Origin: Balneola sp.
GTDB lineage: Bacteria; Bacteroidota; Rhodothermia; Balneolales; Balneolaceae
Assembly (NCBI GenBank): GCA_017643645.1
Contig: JAEPNB010000002.1
Location: 372,001 to 436,000 of the forward strand
DNA length: 64,000 bases
Direction: 5' to 3'
A program made the position numbers and the translations under genes. Positions 1-7,506 of the stretch are shown here, piece after piece; the stretch's first letter is position 1; every line of letters starts with the position of its first letter. Below the pieces are notes generated by a model, which did no database searches, had not been told where the DNA came from, and saw only the letters and a list, made by a program, of their open reading frames with translations.

Positions 1-1
1 C

Positions 2-985
2 CGGTTAAAAAACGAAAATGAAAATACGCGGGTCGTACTTGTTTCAAAAGATATAAACCTGAGGCTTAAAGCTCGTGCATTAAATCTGGATGCCGAAGAT
101 TACGAAACGGTTCAGGTTAAAGATATCGACCATTTATACAGAGGAAAAACAGATCTGGAGCTTGAAGATCCTTCTCTGATAAGTAAGTTTTATGATAAAG
201 GCAGGATCAAACCCAAAGATGTAATGGAAATGAATCCGCCAAGCAATCATTACTATATCATGAAAAGCCATGGCTCATCGGCGCTTGGTTGGTATAATGC
301 CAAATCAAAATATATCGAACAGGTTGAGAAAACTAACGCGTATGGAATTCAGCCCAAAAATGCGGAGCAAACTTTCGCAATGCATGCGCTTTTAAATCCG
401 AATATTCTTCTTACAACCATAACCGGAGCCGCAGGAACAGGAAAAACATTGCTGGCATTAGCAAGTGCTTTAGAGCAACGAAGTGATTTCAAACAAATAT
501 ATTTGGCCAGACCAATTGTTCCGCTAAGCAATCGTGACATCGGTTACTTACCCGGCGATGCTGAAGCCAAGATCAATCCATACATGCAGCCACTTTGGGA
601 TAATCTGAGTTTTATCAAACATCAATTCAAAGAAACCAGTAAGCAATACAAAAAAATTGATGAAATGATCCAAACGGACAAACTCCGAATTGTACCATTG
701 GCTTATATTCGTGGAAGAAGCCTATCGAATGTGGTTTTCATTATCGATGAAGCTCAAAACTTAACTCCGCATGAAGTGAAGACCATTATTACCAGAGCGG
801 GAGTAAATACAAAAGTCATTTTTACCGGAGACATTTTCCAAATTGATACCCCATACTTAGATACTCAAAGCAACGGACTATCTTATTTAGTTGACCGCAT
901 GCAAAAAAGTGACCTGTATGCTCACATCAACTTAGAAAAAGGAGAGCGTTCTGATCTGGCAAACATCGCCAGTGAGTTGCTGTAA
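2..985 (+). CDS. PhoH family protein with N-terminal PIN domain, 5' partial
   Basis: The reading frame is open from the left window edge, so the true start lies outside; 327 residues are visible. The first ~40 residues (VVLVSKDINLRLKARAL and the acidic stretch after it) match the end of a PIN nuclease domain of PhoH2-type proteins. The PhoH ATPase follows: Walker A GAAGTGKT at visible residues 142-149 and a Walker B-like FIIDEAQNLTP about 100 residues later, with a GDIFQID sensor-type motif. PIN-PhoH fusions are described as RNA helicase/RNase toxins or phosphate-starvation proteins; the substrate here is unknown. It converges on the next minus-strand gene with an 11-nt gap and no visible terminator. 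Family call is firm, function is not. Confidence 0.93.
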   Translation, partial: RLKNENENTRVVLVSKDINLRLKARALNLDAEDYETVQVKDIDHLYRGKTDLELEDPSLISKFYDKGRIKPKDVMEMNPPSNHYYIMKSHGSSALGWYNAKSKYIEQVEKTNAYGIQPKNAEQTFAMHALLNPNILLTTITGAAGTGKTLLALASALEQRSDFKQIYLARPIVPLSNRDIGYLPGDAEAKINPYMQPLWDNLSFIKHQFKETSKQYKKIDEMIQTDKLRIVPLAYIRGRSLSNVVFIIDEAQNLTPHEVKTIITRAGVNTKVIFTGDIFQIDTPYLDTQSNGLSYLVDRMQKSDLYAHINLEKGERSDLANIASELL

Positions 986-996
986 ATTCGACGAAA

Positions 997-1278
997 TTAA
1001 TCGGTCACTTTCACACCTTTCCAAAAGGCAAAGTGATCCTTTATTTCTTTAGCTGCATCTTTGGGATCAGGATAGTACCATGCGGCGTTTTGATTGGTTT
1101 CGCCATCAACCCGGATGGATTTGTAGCTTGCCAATCCCTTCCACGGACAGGTAGTTTTGTGATCACTATCAGTAAAGAATTCTTCATTGATAGAATCAGC
1201 AGGGAAGTAATGATTGTTTTCAACCACAACCGTGTCGTCGCTTTCAGCTAATATTTTTCCGTTCCAGATTGCTTTCAT
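997..1278 (-). CDS. DUF427 domain-containing protein
   Basis: A 93-residue protein with the usual short DUF427 layout: KAIWNGKILAES at the start, the FPADSI segment, then TxCPWKG and AAWYYPDP. This compact beta-fold family is conserved in bacteria and fungi and has no settled biochemical role. It is the last gene of a tightly packed minus-strand operon, its ATG overlapping the stop of the upstream lipoprotein gene by 4 nt (ATGA), which suggests translational coupling. There is no signal peptide or membrane segment, so it is probably cytoplasmic. Confidence 0.9.
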   Translation of the reverse strand: MKAIWNGKILAESDDTVVVENNHYFPADSINEEFFTDSDHKTTCPWKGLASYKSIRVDGETNQNAAWYYPDPKDAAKEIKDHFAFWKGVKVTD

Positions 1279-1616
1279 TGGTCAAATTTTATGGTTTGTG
1301 TGTTACCCGATATTTTACAGTCTGTCCATGAAAACCAAAAGGACTCTGCATCATCATCATATCCTGCAATATCTTCAAAAGCGATAGATATGCTTGTCCC
1401 GGATTTGATATTAGGTTTAAAATTGTCACATGACGTATCAATATTTACAGTTGCAGCAAATCCTGATTCAAATAAAAAGTAACGGACATCATTCGGACCC
1501 TCATTTACAATTTTAACATCTCTTTGTTCCTGAGTTAACTTTATAATTGTTTTAGTCTCATATGAATCAGAACAATTTATCAGAGCAAATAGAAGTAAAA
1601 AAATTGAACATTTCAT
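1275..1616 (-). CDS. Small predicted lipoprotein, unknown function
   Basis: 113 residues. The N-terminus is a short hydrophobic signal ending in a lipobox-like LINC with Cys15 as the likely lipidated residue. The remainder (TKTIIKLTQEQRDVKIVNEGPNDVRYFL and a final KISGNTQTIKFDQ) looks like a small beta-sandwich, with two further cysteines that could form a disulfide. I do not recognise a family. It overlaps its neighbours on both sides by 4 nt, so it is embedded in the DUF423-DUF427 operon and is probably co-translated. Likely location is the periplasmic face of a membrane. Confidence 0.75.
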   Translation of the reverse strand: MKCSIFLLLFALINCSDSYETKTIIKLTQEQRDVKIVNEGPNDVRYFLFESGFAATVNIDTSCDNFKPNIKSGTSISIAFEDIAGYDDDAESFWFSWTDCKISGNTQTIKFDQ

Positions 1617-1996
1617 GATATAAGAGAATGATTTTTAATTATGTGTATTGTGAATAATATCCATCCTAAGATCAAACAAACACCACCTATTGGTGTGATC
1701 GCACCTAGCCAACTTGTATCTGTTAAGCAAAGGATGTATAGGCTGCCGGAAAAGATGAGGACTCCGGAAAAGATCAACCATTTGGACCAGTTCAGCTCTA
1801 ACCCAAAACTATTTGAGACCAGGGCAATAAGCAGCAAACCGATTGCATTCCAGACCTGATAATCAACGGCTGTTTTCCAAGTCTCAAGCCGTTCAGAAGT
1901 GAGTGTATTTTCAAGTGCATGCGCACCAAAAGCTCCTGCACCAATTCCTGTAGCAAGTAATAAAGAGCCTGAAATTAAAGCTATATAATTACTCAT
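1613..1996 (-). CDS. DUF423 family small membrane protein
   Basis: 127 residues with four predicted transmembrane helices. The family signature GAFGAHALE occurs at about residues 21-29, followed by WKTAVDYQVWNAIGLL and GSLYILCLT, as in YgdD-type DUF423 proteins. These are inner-membrane proteins of unknown function. The start codon lies inside the 3' end of the upstream CDGSH gene (8-nt overlap) and its stop overlaps the lipoprotein start by 4 nt, consistent with a single coupled operon. Confidence 0.92.
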   Translation of the reverse strand: MSNYIALISGSLLLATGIGAGAFGAHALENTLTSERLETWKTAVDYQVWNAIGLLLIALVSNSFGLELNWSKWLIFSGVLIFSGSLYILCLTDTSWLGAITPIGGVCLILGWILFTIHIIKNHSLIS

Positions 1997-2651
1997 CAGA
2001 CTTAAACTCTATATGGCGATGTGTTCCATCACAAAAAGGTTTGTTTTCAGAAGCTCCACATCTGCAGAAACTCATACGCTTACATGTTTTTGTAGATTGG
2101 TTTTCTCCTATCACTTCGTAATTCCCCTCTACAACAAATGGTGCATTTTCAATGAGTTTGATCAAAAGCTCACCGCCTTCATTTTCCTGTGGTTCCAATT
2201 CTAATCGTTCAGGGTTGTAAGAAGTACCTGCCTCAAATTCAGCCTTTATATGAGAGTTGTCACATAAGGGTTTGTTTGACGATTTACCACACCGGCAAAA
2301 CGCTAAACGGGTTTCTCTGAGTAGCTCATTACCGTCGTTATCCTGAACAACAATATTGCCATGAACATAAAGAGGTCCGTTTTCATCTATAATAATTTTA
2401 TTGGATGAAGGGGGAATTTCCGGATTGCTTTTATTCTTGAAATGATATTGAAGCGCTCCGGTTGGACAGCGCTCAATAGTTTCCACGATTTTTTCAGAGT
2501 CGGGTTCTTTATCGGGATCGATCCAGGGTTTTCTTTTCGGGTCAAAAACGTCAGGTAATCCATGCACGCATTCTTTGGCGTGGATACAGCGTTTTAGATC
2601 CCAGGTTACTTCGATGTCCTGATTTTCGTAAGAGAATTTTTTTGAGCGCAT
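1989..2651 (-). CDS. Divergent ferredoxin domain (Fer4_19) plus two CDGSH iron-sulfur domains
   Basis: 220 residues in three modules. Residues 15-70 form a divergent 4Fe-4S mono-cluster domain with C22, C28 and C62 (RCxxxxxC and ERCPTGAL). Two CDGSH-type 2Fe-2S motifs follow: C119-x-C121 with C130 and H134, and C196-x-C198 with C207 and H211 (CDGTH). CDGSH domains bind redox-active, pH-labile 2Fe-2S clusters through three Cys and one His. A soluble electron-transfer or cluster-transfer role is plausible, but no partner is evident. The gene starts 6 nt after the stop of the preceding envelope gene. The domain combination itself is common in bacteria. Confidence 0.92.
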   Translation of the reverse strand: MRSKKFSYENQDIEVTWDLKRCIHAKECVHGLPDVFDPKRKPWIDPDKEPDSEKIVETIERCPTGALQYHFKNKSNPEIPPSSNKIIIDENGPLYVHGNIVVQDNDGNELLRETRLAFCRCGKSSNKPLCDNSHIKAEFEAGTSYNPERLELEPQENEGGELLIKLIENAPFVVEGNYEVIGENQSTKTCKRMSFCRCGASENKPFCDGTHRHIEFKSDE

Positions 2652-2657
2652 AAAATT

Positions 2658-3530
2658 TTAAATTTTGATTGCAAAGCTTGCAAAAGGTATGAAAGAACCA
2701 ATGTCTTGTCCGGCGAAAAAGCCCAAGTCAATAGCAGCTTTTGGGCTTAAAAACCTGATTCCTAAAGAGCCTAAAGGATAAACATCTCCGGAACCATCCG
2801 GGAATATTAAATTTTCACTAAGAACAGCAATACGTTCAGAAACTCTTAGTTGTCCTCCAAGAATAAAAACAGGTTCTGAACTTCCTTCACTTCCCAGTCC
2901 TATTCCAACACCTCCGGTAAGGTCCAGTTCATTTTTTGAGAATGTAGCAGCTCCGAATAAAGTGGTTGCACTTTCATCAAAGTCCGGGATTTGATAATGG
3001 CGAATTGTCCCCGAAAAAGAAAACTGTTCATTCAGGTTAACACCGATTTTAGCTCCAATTGTGAAGAATTGATTGTGAATTCCGAGCCCCGGAAAAGTAC
3101 TGAACCCCGCATTTATAGAAAGATTTTGAAAAGCTCCGTACGTGAAGCTGGAAAAGAAAATATAGGTATTTTGATAGTAACCACTTCCTTTTTCCAGCAT
3201 TCGGCCACTTTGAGTTAAAAATAATTTATTGGAAGCCGGGTTTTGATGCCACCGTGATGTTCTGTCGGATGGATTCACTATTTGAACTTCTTTGATACGG
3301 TCGTAGCGGAAGTTAAATACTCCGTCTTTGGTACGTACTCCGGCTGATTCTTCATCAATTGAAACCACATATCCGGAGAATGTGTTTCCATCGGAAAGAG
3401 TAACAACAACTTCTTTATTTTCTTGTTGGGCTTTTATAAATGTGGCTTTGAACTCTGAAGTTTGAGCTGCTACTGAAAAAGAAAACCCCAGAAAAAAGAA
3501 CAATAAAAAAAGAGGATATTTTGATGTCAT
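2658..3530 (-). CDS. Exported protein with small N-terminal beta domain and beta-barrel-like region
   Basis: 290 residues. A signal peptide (hydrophobic core LFLLFFFLGFSFSVAAQ) precedes a ~55-residue segment (KEVVVTLSDGNTFSGYVVSIDEE) that resembles an Sm/LSm-like or membrane-signalling small barrel by eye. The C-terminal 170 residues alternate aromatic, glycine and hydrophobic residues in repeated short strands, as expected for an outer-membrane or surface beta structure. No family name can be assigned. It heads the minus-strand operon that continues into the CDGSH gene, and it is divergent from the DUF411 gene, so the 176-bp gap 3531-3706 should hold both promoters. Confidence 0.75.
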   Translation of the reverse strand: MTSKYPLFLLFFFLGFSFSVAAQTSEFKATFIKAQQENKEVVVTLSDGNTFSGYVVSIDEESAGVRTKDGVFNFRYDRIKEVQIVNPSDRTSRWHQNPASNKLFLTQSGRMLEKGSGYYQNTYIFFSSFTYGAFQNLSINAGFSTFPGLGIHNQFFTIGAKIGVNLNEQFSFSGTIRHYQIPDFDESATTLFGAATFSKNELDLTGGVGIGLGSEGSSEPVFILGGQLRVSERIAVLSENLIFPDGSGDVYPLGSLGIRFLSPKAAIDLGFFAGQDIGSFIPFASFAIKI

Positions 3531-3706
3531 TACAATGAGTGGTTATTTTCTTTTTTACATATTTAAGATGTTGATTTATCAGACCAAAAAAAAGAGACAC
3601 CATCAAAAGATGAATGTATTTTCTCAATTAATTAACTCAGAGACAGAAATCTAAATTACGTAGATAAATTTTTGTATTTTAGTTCAACTTTTAAAGAAAT
3701 TTGATC

Positions 3707-4210
3707 ATGAGCAACAACAAGATTTTAATATTTGGGCTTTTATTTACCATAGGTTTTGGATTGGCATTATTCTGGCCAAAAAAAGTAGCAGAGGATGAGT
3801 ATTCACCAACGGTTTCTTCGGCTTCTGCTGATAAGATTGAAGTGGTAATGTACAAGAACCCGGGATGTCAATGCTGTACTAAATGGGCTGCTTTAATGAA
3901 TGACGATCAATTTGAAGTAGTAGAAAAGCCTATTCCTAATTTGATGGAAGTAAAAAGGGAGAAAGGTGTACCGGCAAGATTTGAATCATGTCATACAGCA
4001 ATGGTTGGTGAATATTTTGTGGAAGGACATGTTCCCATCGAAGATGTAAACCGGCTTTTAGAAGAAAAACCGGAAGGCGCTATCGGACTTACAGTTCCGG
4101 GAATGCCTATTGGTTCTCCGGGCATGGAAGTTCCGGGAAGAGAAGCGGATAACTACGATGTTTATCTTGTCAAAAAAGATGGTACCACTGAAATATTTTC
4201 TTCCTACTAA
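3707..4210 (+). CDS. DUF411 metal-binding protein (copper-related)
   Basis: 167 residues from the ATG at 3707; a TTG two codons upstream is also in frame but less likely. An N-terminal membrane anchor (IFGLLFTIGFGLALFW) places the domain outside the cytoplasm. DUF411 hallmarks are present: MYKNPGCQCCTKW with C54, C56 and C57, the RFESCHTA motif with C95 and H96, H108 and the VPGMPIGSPGME methionine-rich loop. DUF411 proteins are associated with copper resistance and periplasmic copper binding. The convergent neighbours PCu(A)C and SCO also handle copper, which supports that role. A strong terminator follows at 4234-4263. Confidence 0.93.
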   Translation: MSNNKILIFGLLFTIGFGLALFWPKKVAEDEYSPTVSSASADKIEVVMYKNPGCQCCTKWAALMNDDQFEVVEKPIPNLMEVKREKGVPARFESCHTAMVGEYFVEGHVPIEDVNRLLEEKPEGAIGLTVPGMPIGSPGMEVPGREADNYDVYLVKKDGTTEIFSSY

Positions 4211-4233
4211 ATATTTCTCTATACAAATTATTT

Positions 4234-4263
4234 AAAAAGACATGCTCAGGCATGTCTTTTTTT
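4234..4263 (+). terminator. Rho-independent terminator after the DUF411 gene
   Basis: A perfect 7-bp stem GACATGC/GCATGTC with a TCAG loop is followed by seven T residues and preceded by an A-run. It lies 23 nt after the DUF411 stop codon, the standard geometry for intrinsic termination on the plus strand. Confidence 0.9.
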
Positions 4264-4452
4264 ATGCCCTTCAATTAACTGAAGCAGATTGAAATTCCTT
4301 TCATTTGTTAGAGTTGAAAGATTTTCGGCTGTAAAGCTACTCTTTACTTATGCCTGACAACAATTAATAATAAAATACAATCTGAGATAACGAGTTTTGC
4401 GTATTAAATAATGAGCAATTAACCCGGCTCATTTTCTTAATCAACCCAGAGA

Positions 4453-4487
4453 GCCCGAATGGTGAAAAGTTCGGGTTTTATTTTTTG
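4453..4487 (+). terminator. Possible second plus-strand terminator hairpin
   Basis: The stem CCCGAA (4454-4459) pairs with TTCGGG (4470-4475) and is followed by TTTTATTTTTT. It faces the plus strand although the DUF411 transcript already has a terminator about 200 nt upstream, so it could end a separate short transcript. Part of the T-run doubles as the lysine codons at the 3' end of the minus-strand PCu(A)C gene. Confidence 0.5.
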
Positions 4488-4930
4488 TTAGATATTACAG
4501 GTAGTGTTAAGTCTACTTTTCCGGCTTGATTGAATATTAAAGAGATTGTAACGGAATCCGGTTCTTGCAGATCAGTTTTAAGATTCATAAGCATAACATG
4601 TAATCCACCTTGTTCAAGGGTGATATTCTGATTTGCCTGAACGATTATTTCTGCTTTTTCACGCATTCCTGCAAGATCATCTTCGGTAGTGTATGATTCA
4701 TGAATTTGAGTCATCATGGCCTGTGGGCTGTAAACAGAAATAAGCGTGTCAGCAATACTAAGTGGATTTCTGTATACAAAGTAAGCTCCACTCATTTGAC
4801 CCTGAACACCCGGTCGGGCCCAGTTTTCAATTTTAGCAAGTTCAGATTTTTGAGGAGAATTTTTTTTTGGATCATCTCCACATCCTGAAAAAAACAATAT
4901 TGCAAAAAAGAGTGTGACAGAAGTTTTCAT
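4478..4930 (-). CDS. Copper chaperone PCu(A)C lipoprotein
   Basis: 150 residues. The signal ends in a lipobox FSGC with Cys17. The copper-binding pattern of PCu(A)C is intact: H77, M89, then H111-x-M113 within GGLHVMLMNL, and the WARPGVQGQMSGAYF start of the fold is typical. PCu(A)C delivers Cu(I) to the CuA or CuB centre of cytochrome oxidases, usually together with SCO. The SCO gene lies 5 nt upstream on the same strand, so the two form an operon. The protein should sit in the periplasm tethered by lipid. Confidence 0.93.
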   Translation of the reverse strand: MKTSVTLFFAILFFSGCGDDPKKNSPQKSELAKIENWARPGVQGQMSGAYFVYRNPLSIADTLISVYSPQAMMTQIHESYTTEDDLAGMREKAEIIVQANQNITLEQGGLHVMLMNLKTDLQEPDSVTISLIFNQAGKVDLTLPVISNKK

Positions 4931-4935
4931 TTAAA

Positions 4936-5520
4936 TTACTTTCTTACAGTATTAAGGTCTTCAACAATGTAGTTTACTGGCGTCATACTGCCGCCGTACT
5001 CGAAAATCACTCTACTTTTTTTGTCGAGTACCATAATTTTATCAGAGTGATTCATGAAATATACTTCTTTATCATCTTCCCTTACTTGTGTAAATGAAAC
5101 CTGAGAACGAACTCTTACGCTATCCATCAGTTCACTAATGGTTGTTGAGTCTGCTGTCAGGAAATCGAAATTATCATCCAGATTAAAAAGTCCCTTGTAG
5201 CTCTTTAAAACTTCAGGGGTGTCTCTATTTGGATCAAATGTAATTCCTAAAAACTGAATATCATCAGGATTATTAAACTCTTTTTGAACTTTAATAAGGT
5301 TCTGAGTTACTAACGGGCATATATCCGGACAATTAGTATAAATAAATCCGACAACAACGTACTTGCCCTGATAATCGTCAGGAAATGTAACCGGTTCACC
5401 ATTTTGGTTGACGACGTTAAAGGATTTATCGGAAAGGTCGTCTATTACTTTTGGCCCGGTATTACACGAAGTAAAAAGGATAAAAAGAATGCAAAGAAAT
5501 GAGGGAAAAAGAGATTTCAT
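4936..5520 (-). CDS. SCO1/SenC family copper-delivery lipoprotein
   Basis: 194 residues, with a lipobox (LFTSC, Cys19) followed by a thioredoxin-like fold. The redox and copper motif CPDIC gives C64 and C68, and the third ligand is H158 in MNHSDK. The sequence GITFDPNRDTPEVLKSY is characteristic of the SCO family. SCO proteins assemble the CuA centre of cytochrome c oxidase as metallochaperones or thiol reductases. This gene is the first of a two-gene operon with PCu(A)C; its promoter should lie in 5521-5657, upstream on the minus strand. No oxidase subunit genes are in the window. Confidence 0.94.
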   Translation of the reverse strand: MKSLFPSFLCILFILFTSCNTGPKVIDDLSDKSFNVVNQNGEPVTFPDDYQGKYVVVGFIYTNCPDICPLVTQNLIKVQKEFNNPDDIQFLGITFDPNRDTPEVLKSYKGLFNLDDNFDFLTADSTTISELMDSVRVRSQVSFTQVREDDKEVYFMNHSDKIMVLDKKSRVIFEYGGSMTPVNYIVEDLNTVRK

Positions 5521-5657
5521 TTGAGAAATGTTAATGCTGATGAGTTACGATTTTGAATTTACGAGCATTACAAGGTCGGCATTTAAATTCTAAAGTTGAA
5601 TGATGTATTTCAAATTTATGATGTAATAAGGTTTTAATTTCTCTCCCCGGAAAGGCC

Positions 5658-6116
5658 TTAAGAAATAAACCAAATTCCAAAACTACCCAGCATGGCTGTA
5701 ACCATCAATATATAGGCTTGCTTTACAGGTTTATCCGGCAGGAATTTATGTAGCGGGTTATCCTGAAAAAACCTAATGAGCTCTTGCTGTTTAGTCTTTG
5801 AAGGCTCATCTAGTTCATCAGTATCCTTCAATAGAATTTGAAGATCGTCCTTAACTGTATCATTGTTTTCATTGATGAACAATGCAATAGACTGAGGGGT
5901 TATTTTAGCAAGACCGCTTAAAATCAGATAAGTCGGAATACCAACCATCCAGATGGCTATAGCCACAATAGATTTATCATAAATGCTCAAATTGATAAAT
6001 AAACCAAGAAGCATACTGATAAAAGCGGCAAGGCCCATAATGCATAACAGCGCGCTAAGGATGAGTCGCAGTTTCCAGTTGTTCAATCCTTCAGTAAGTA
6101 TTTTTGAACCGTTCAT
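5658..6116 (-). CDS. Hypothetical membrane protein
   Basis: 152 residues with two N-terminal transmembrane helices (about 17-42 and 48-70), an acidic, polar central region rich in Asp/Glu/Lys (residues ~80-125) and a C-terminal helix (AYILMVTAMLGSFGIWFIS). I do not recognise a family. It follows the M14 peptidase gene on the same strand after a 39-bp gap and may be co-transcribed with it. Confidence 0.65.
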   Translation of the reverse strand: MNGSKILTEGLNNWKLRLILSALLCIMGLAAFISMLLGLFINLSIYDKSIVAIAIWMVGIPTYLILSGLAKITPQSIALFINENNDTVKDDLQILLKDTDELDEPSKTKQQELIRFFQDNPLHKFLPDKPVKQAYILMVTAMLGSFGIWFIS

Positions 6117-6155
6117 ACTTCAATTTGAATAAAAAGCCTGTTATTGCAAAGTTTT

Positions 6156-7406
6156 TTATTGAGCATTAGATTTTTCATCAAGCAATAATTCCATAAGACT
6201 CCTTGCTGCAGAGCGACCGATTTGCTGAATGGTTTCAACCGGAAGTTCGTCATGCATTTCAAAGGTAACCGCATCCGCACCAAAAGTTTTATAGATCCAG
6301 TTTTTTGAAATGGGTGAACTGGTGTCAAACTCTTCTGTTACAAACCTCACAGATTCGTTTTCTTCCTGAATAAAAGGAATCCACCTTTGAGTGACATTAT
6401 CAGGAGTTGTTTTGACAGATTGTTCTATAGGATAGAATATATTTTCATTGGTAGAATGAAAATCAATTCCGTAGTAAACAGTTTTCATTGGATCCTGAAG
6501 TACAGGTAACAGTGCATTTTTAACGGCTTGTGTTTCAGGCTGGTTGAAATTTTCCCAGTCACGGTTTAAATCAATTCCTGCAGCACTATGTCGCCAGTGA
6601 CCATTCATGACACCATCGATATTAATAAGAGGAAATGATCGCACTATGAATTCTGATCTGAATTTTTTTGATAATTCGGAATCAGAAGCAAGTTCTTCTA
6701 TAAAATATCTTGCAGCATAATATCCTGAAATTTCGGGTGGGTGTTGGCGGCTCATTATTATTAAAATTCCGACGTCACTACCGGGTTCTGTTTCATCAAT
6801 AGTTAACTCTTTAATAGGATTCCCAAGTTTGCTTTCTCCTATTTTGCTGATCGAAACAAACGAATGTTGAGACATATTCATCAGCCATTCATCATAAGAT
6901 TTTGTATTCGAGATGGGTTGAGCACTTACAGTAATTGGCTCTTTTGAAAGTTTAAGCTGAAACTCCAGAGTTTTAGAAACAGAGTCATATATTGCTTGAT
7001 TCATATCAACAGAATAAACGGAATCTTTAAAAGAGATTTTCGGAACATATCTGTGACGGGCGTTGTTGTAATTGAGACGTATCACTGCAGATCGGGATGT
7101 GTCGCTCCAAATTTTGAATGCATACCATGGACTGTTATTTATGGGTGCGTTTTCAGGTTCAATGTATACTTCAAATGTGCTGTCATTTATGGCATAAAAG
7201 TCACTTAGCCTTGCATTTTCAAAATTATTAGAGACCCAAACGGTTGGATTTCCTGCACCAATAATCCTTCTGTGTTGAGGGTGGACTTTTTTATCTTGAG
7301 TATCTGTTACATTTGGAGGGTCGTATGAAAAACCGGTAAACTCTTCAGATGATTTACAGTTAAATAAAAAGGCGGTACAAACAGAAAGAAATAAATATTT
7401 ATACAT
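6156..7406 (-). CDS. M14 family zinc carboxypeptidase, predicted lipoprotein
   Basis: 416 residues. The signal ends at a lipobox-like LFNC (Cys17). The N-terminal ~160 residues form a beta-rich domain reminiscent of the accessory domain of M14 subfamily D (cytosolic carboxypeptidase-like) enzymes, including the PWYAFKIW segment. The catalytic domain has zinc ligands H222 and E225 (QHPPE) and H317 (DFHST), the substrate-binding NR pair of DLNRDW (N281, R282) and catalytic Glu383 in TFEMHDE. All essential residues are therefore present. It probably trims peptides in the periplasm or at the outer membrane. It is divergent from the TamA-like gene, with 100 bp between them. Confidence 0.9.
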   Translation of the reverse strand: MYKYLFLSVCTAFLFNCKSSEEFTGFSYDPPNVTDTQDKKVHPQHRRIIGAGNPTVWVSNNFENARLSDFYAINDSTFEVYIEPENAPINNSPWYAFKIWSDTSRSAVIRLNYNNARHRYVPKISFKDSVYSVDMNQAIYDSVSKTLEFQLKLSKEPITVSAQPISNTKSYDEWLMNMSQHSFVSISKIGESKLGNPIKELTIDETEPGSDVGILIIMSRQHPPEISGYYAARYFIEELASDSELSKKFRSEFIVRSFPLINIDGVMNGHWRHSAAGIDLNRDWENFNQPETQAVKNALLPVLQDPMKTVYYGIDFHSTNENIFYPIEQSVKTTPDNVTQRWIPFIQEENESVRFVTEEFDTSSPISKNWIYKTFGADAVTFEMHDELPVETIQQIGRSAARSLMELLLDEKSNAQ

Positions 7407-7506
7407 AGTACATTGTTGGTTCAGTAATTAAACTGGTACAAGATATTAAGGGTGGAACACAAAGGTTACAAGAATGCGGAATAAATATTTGGCTATTGAT
7501 TAAACA

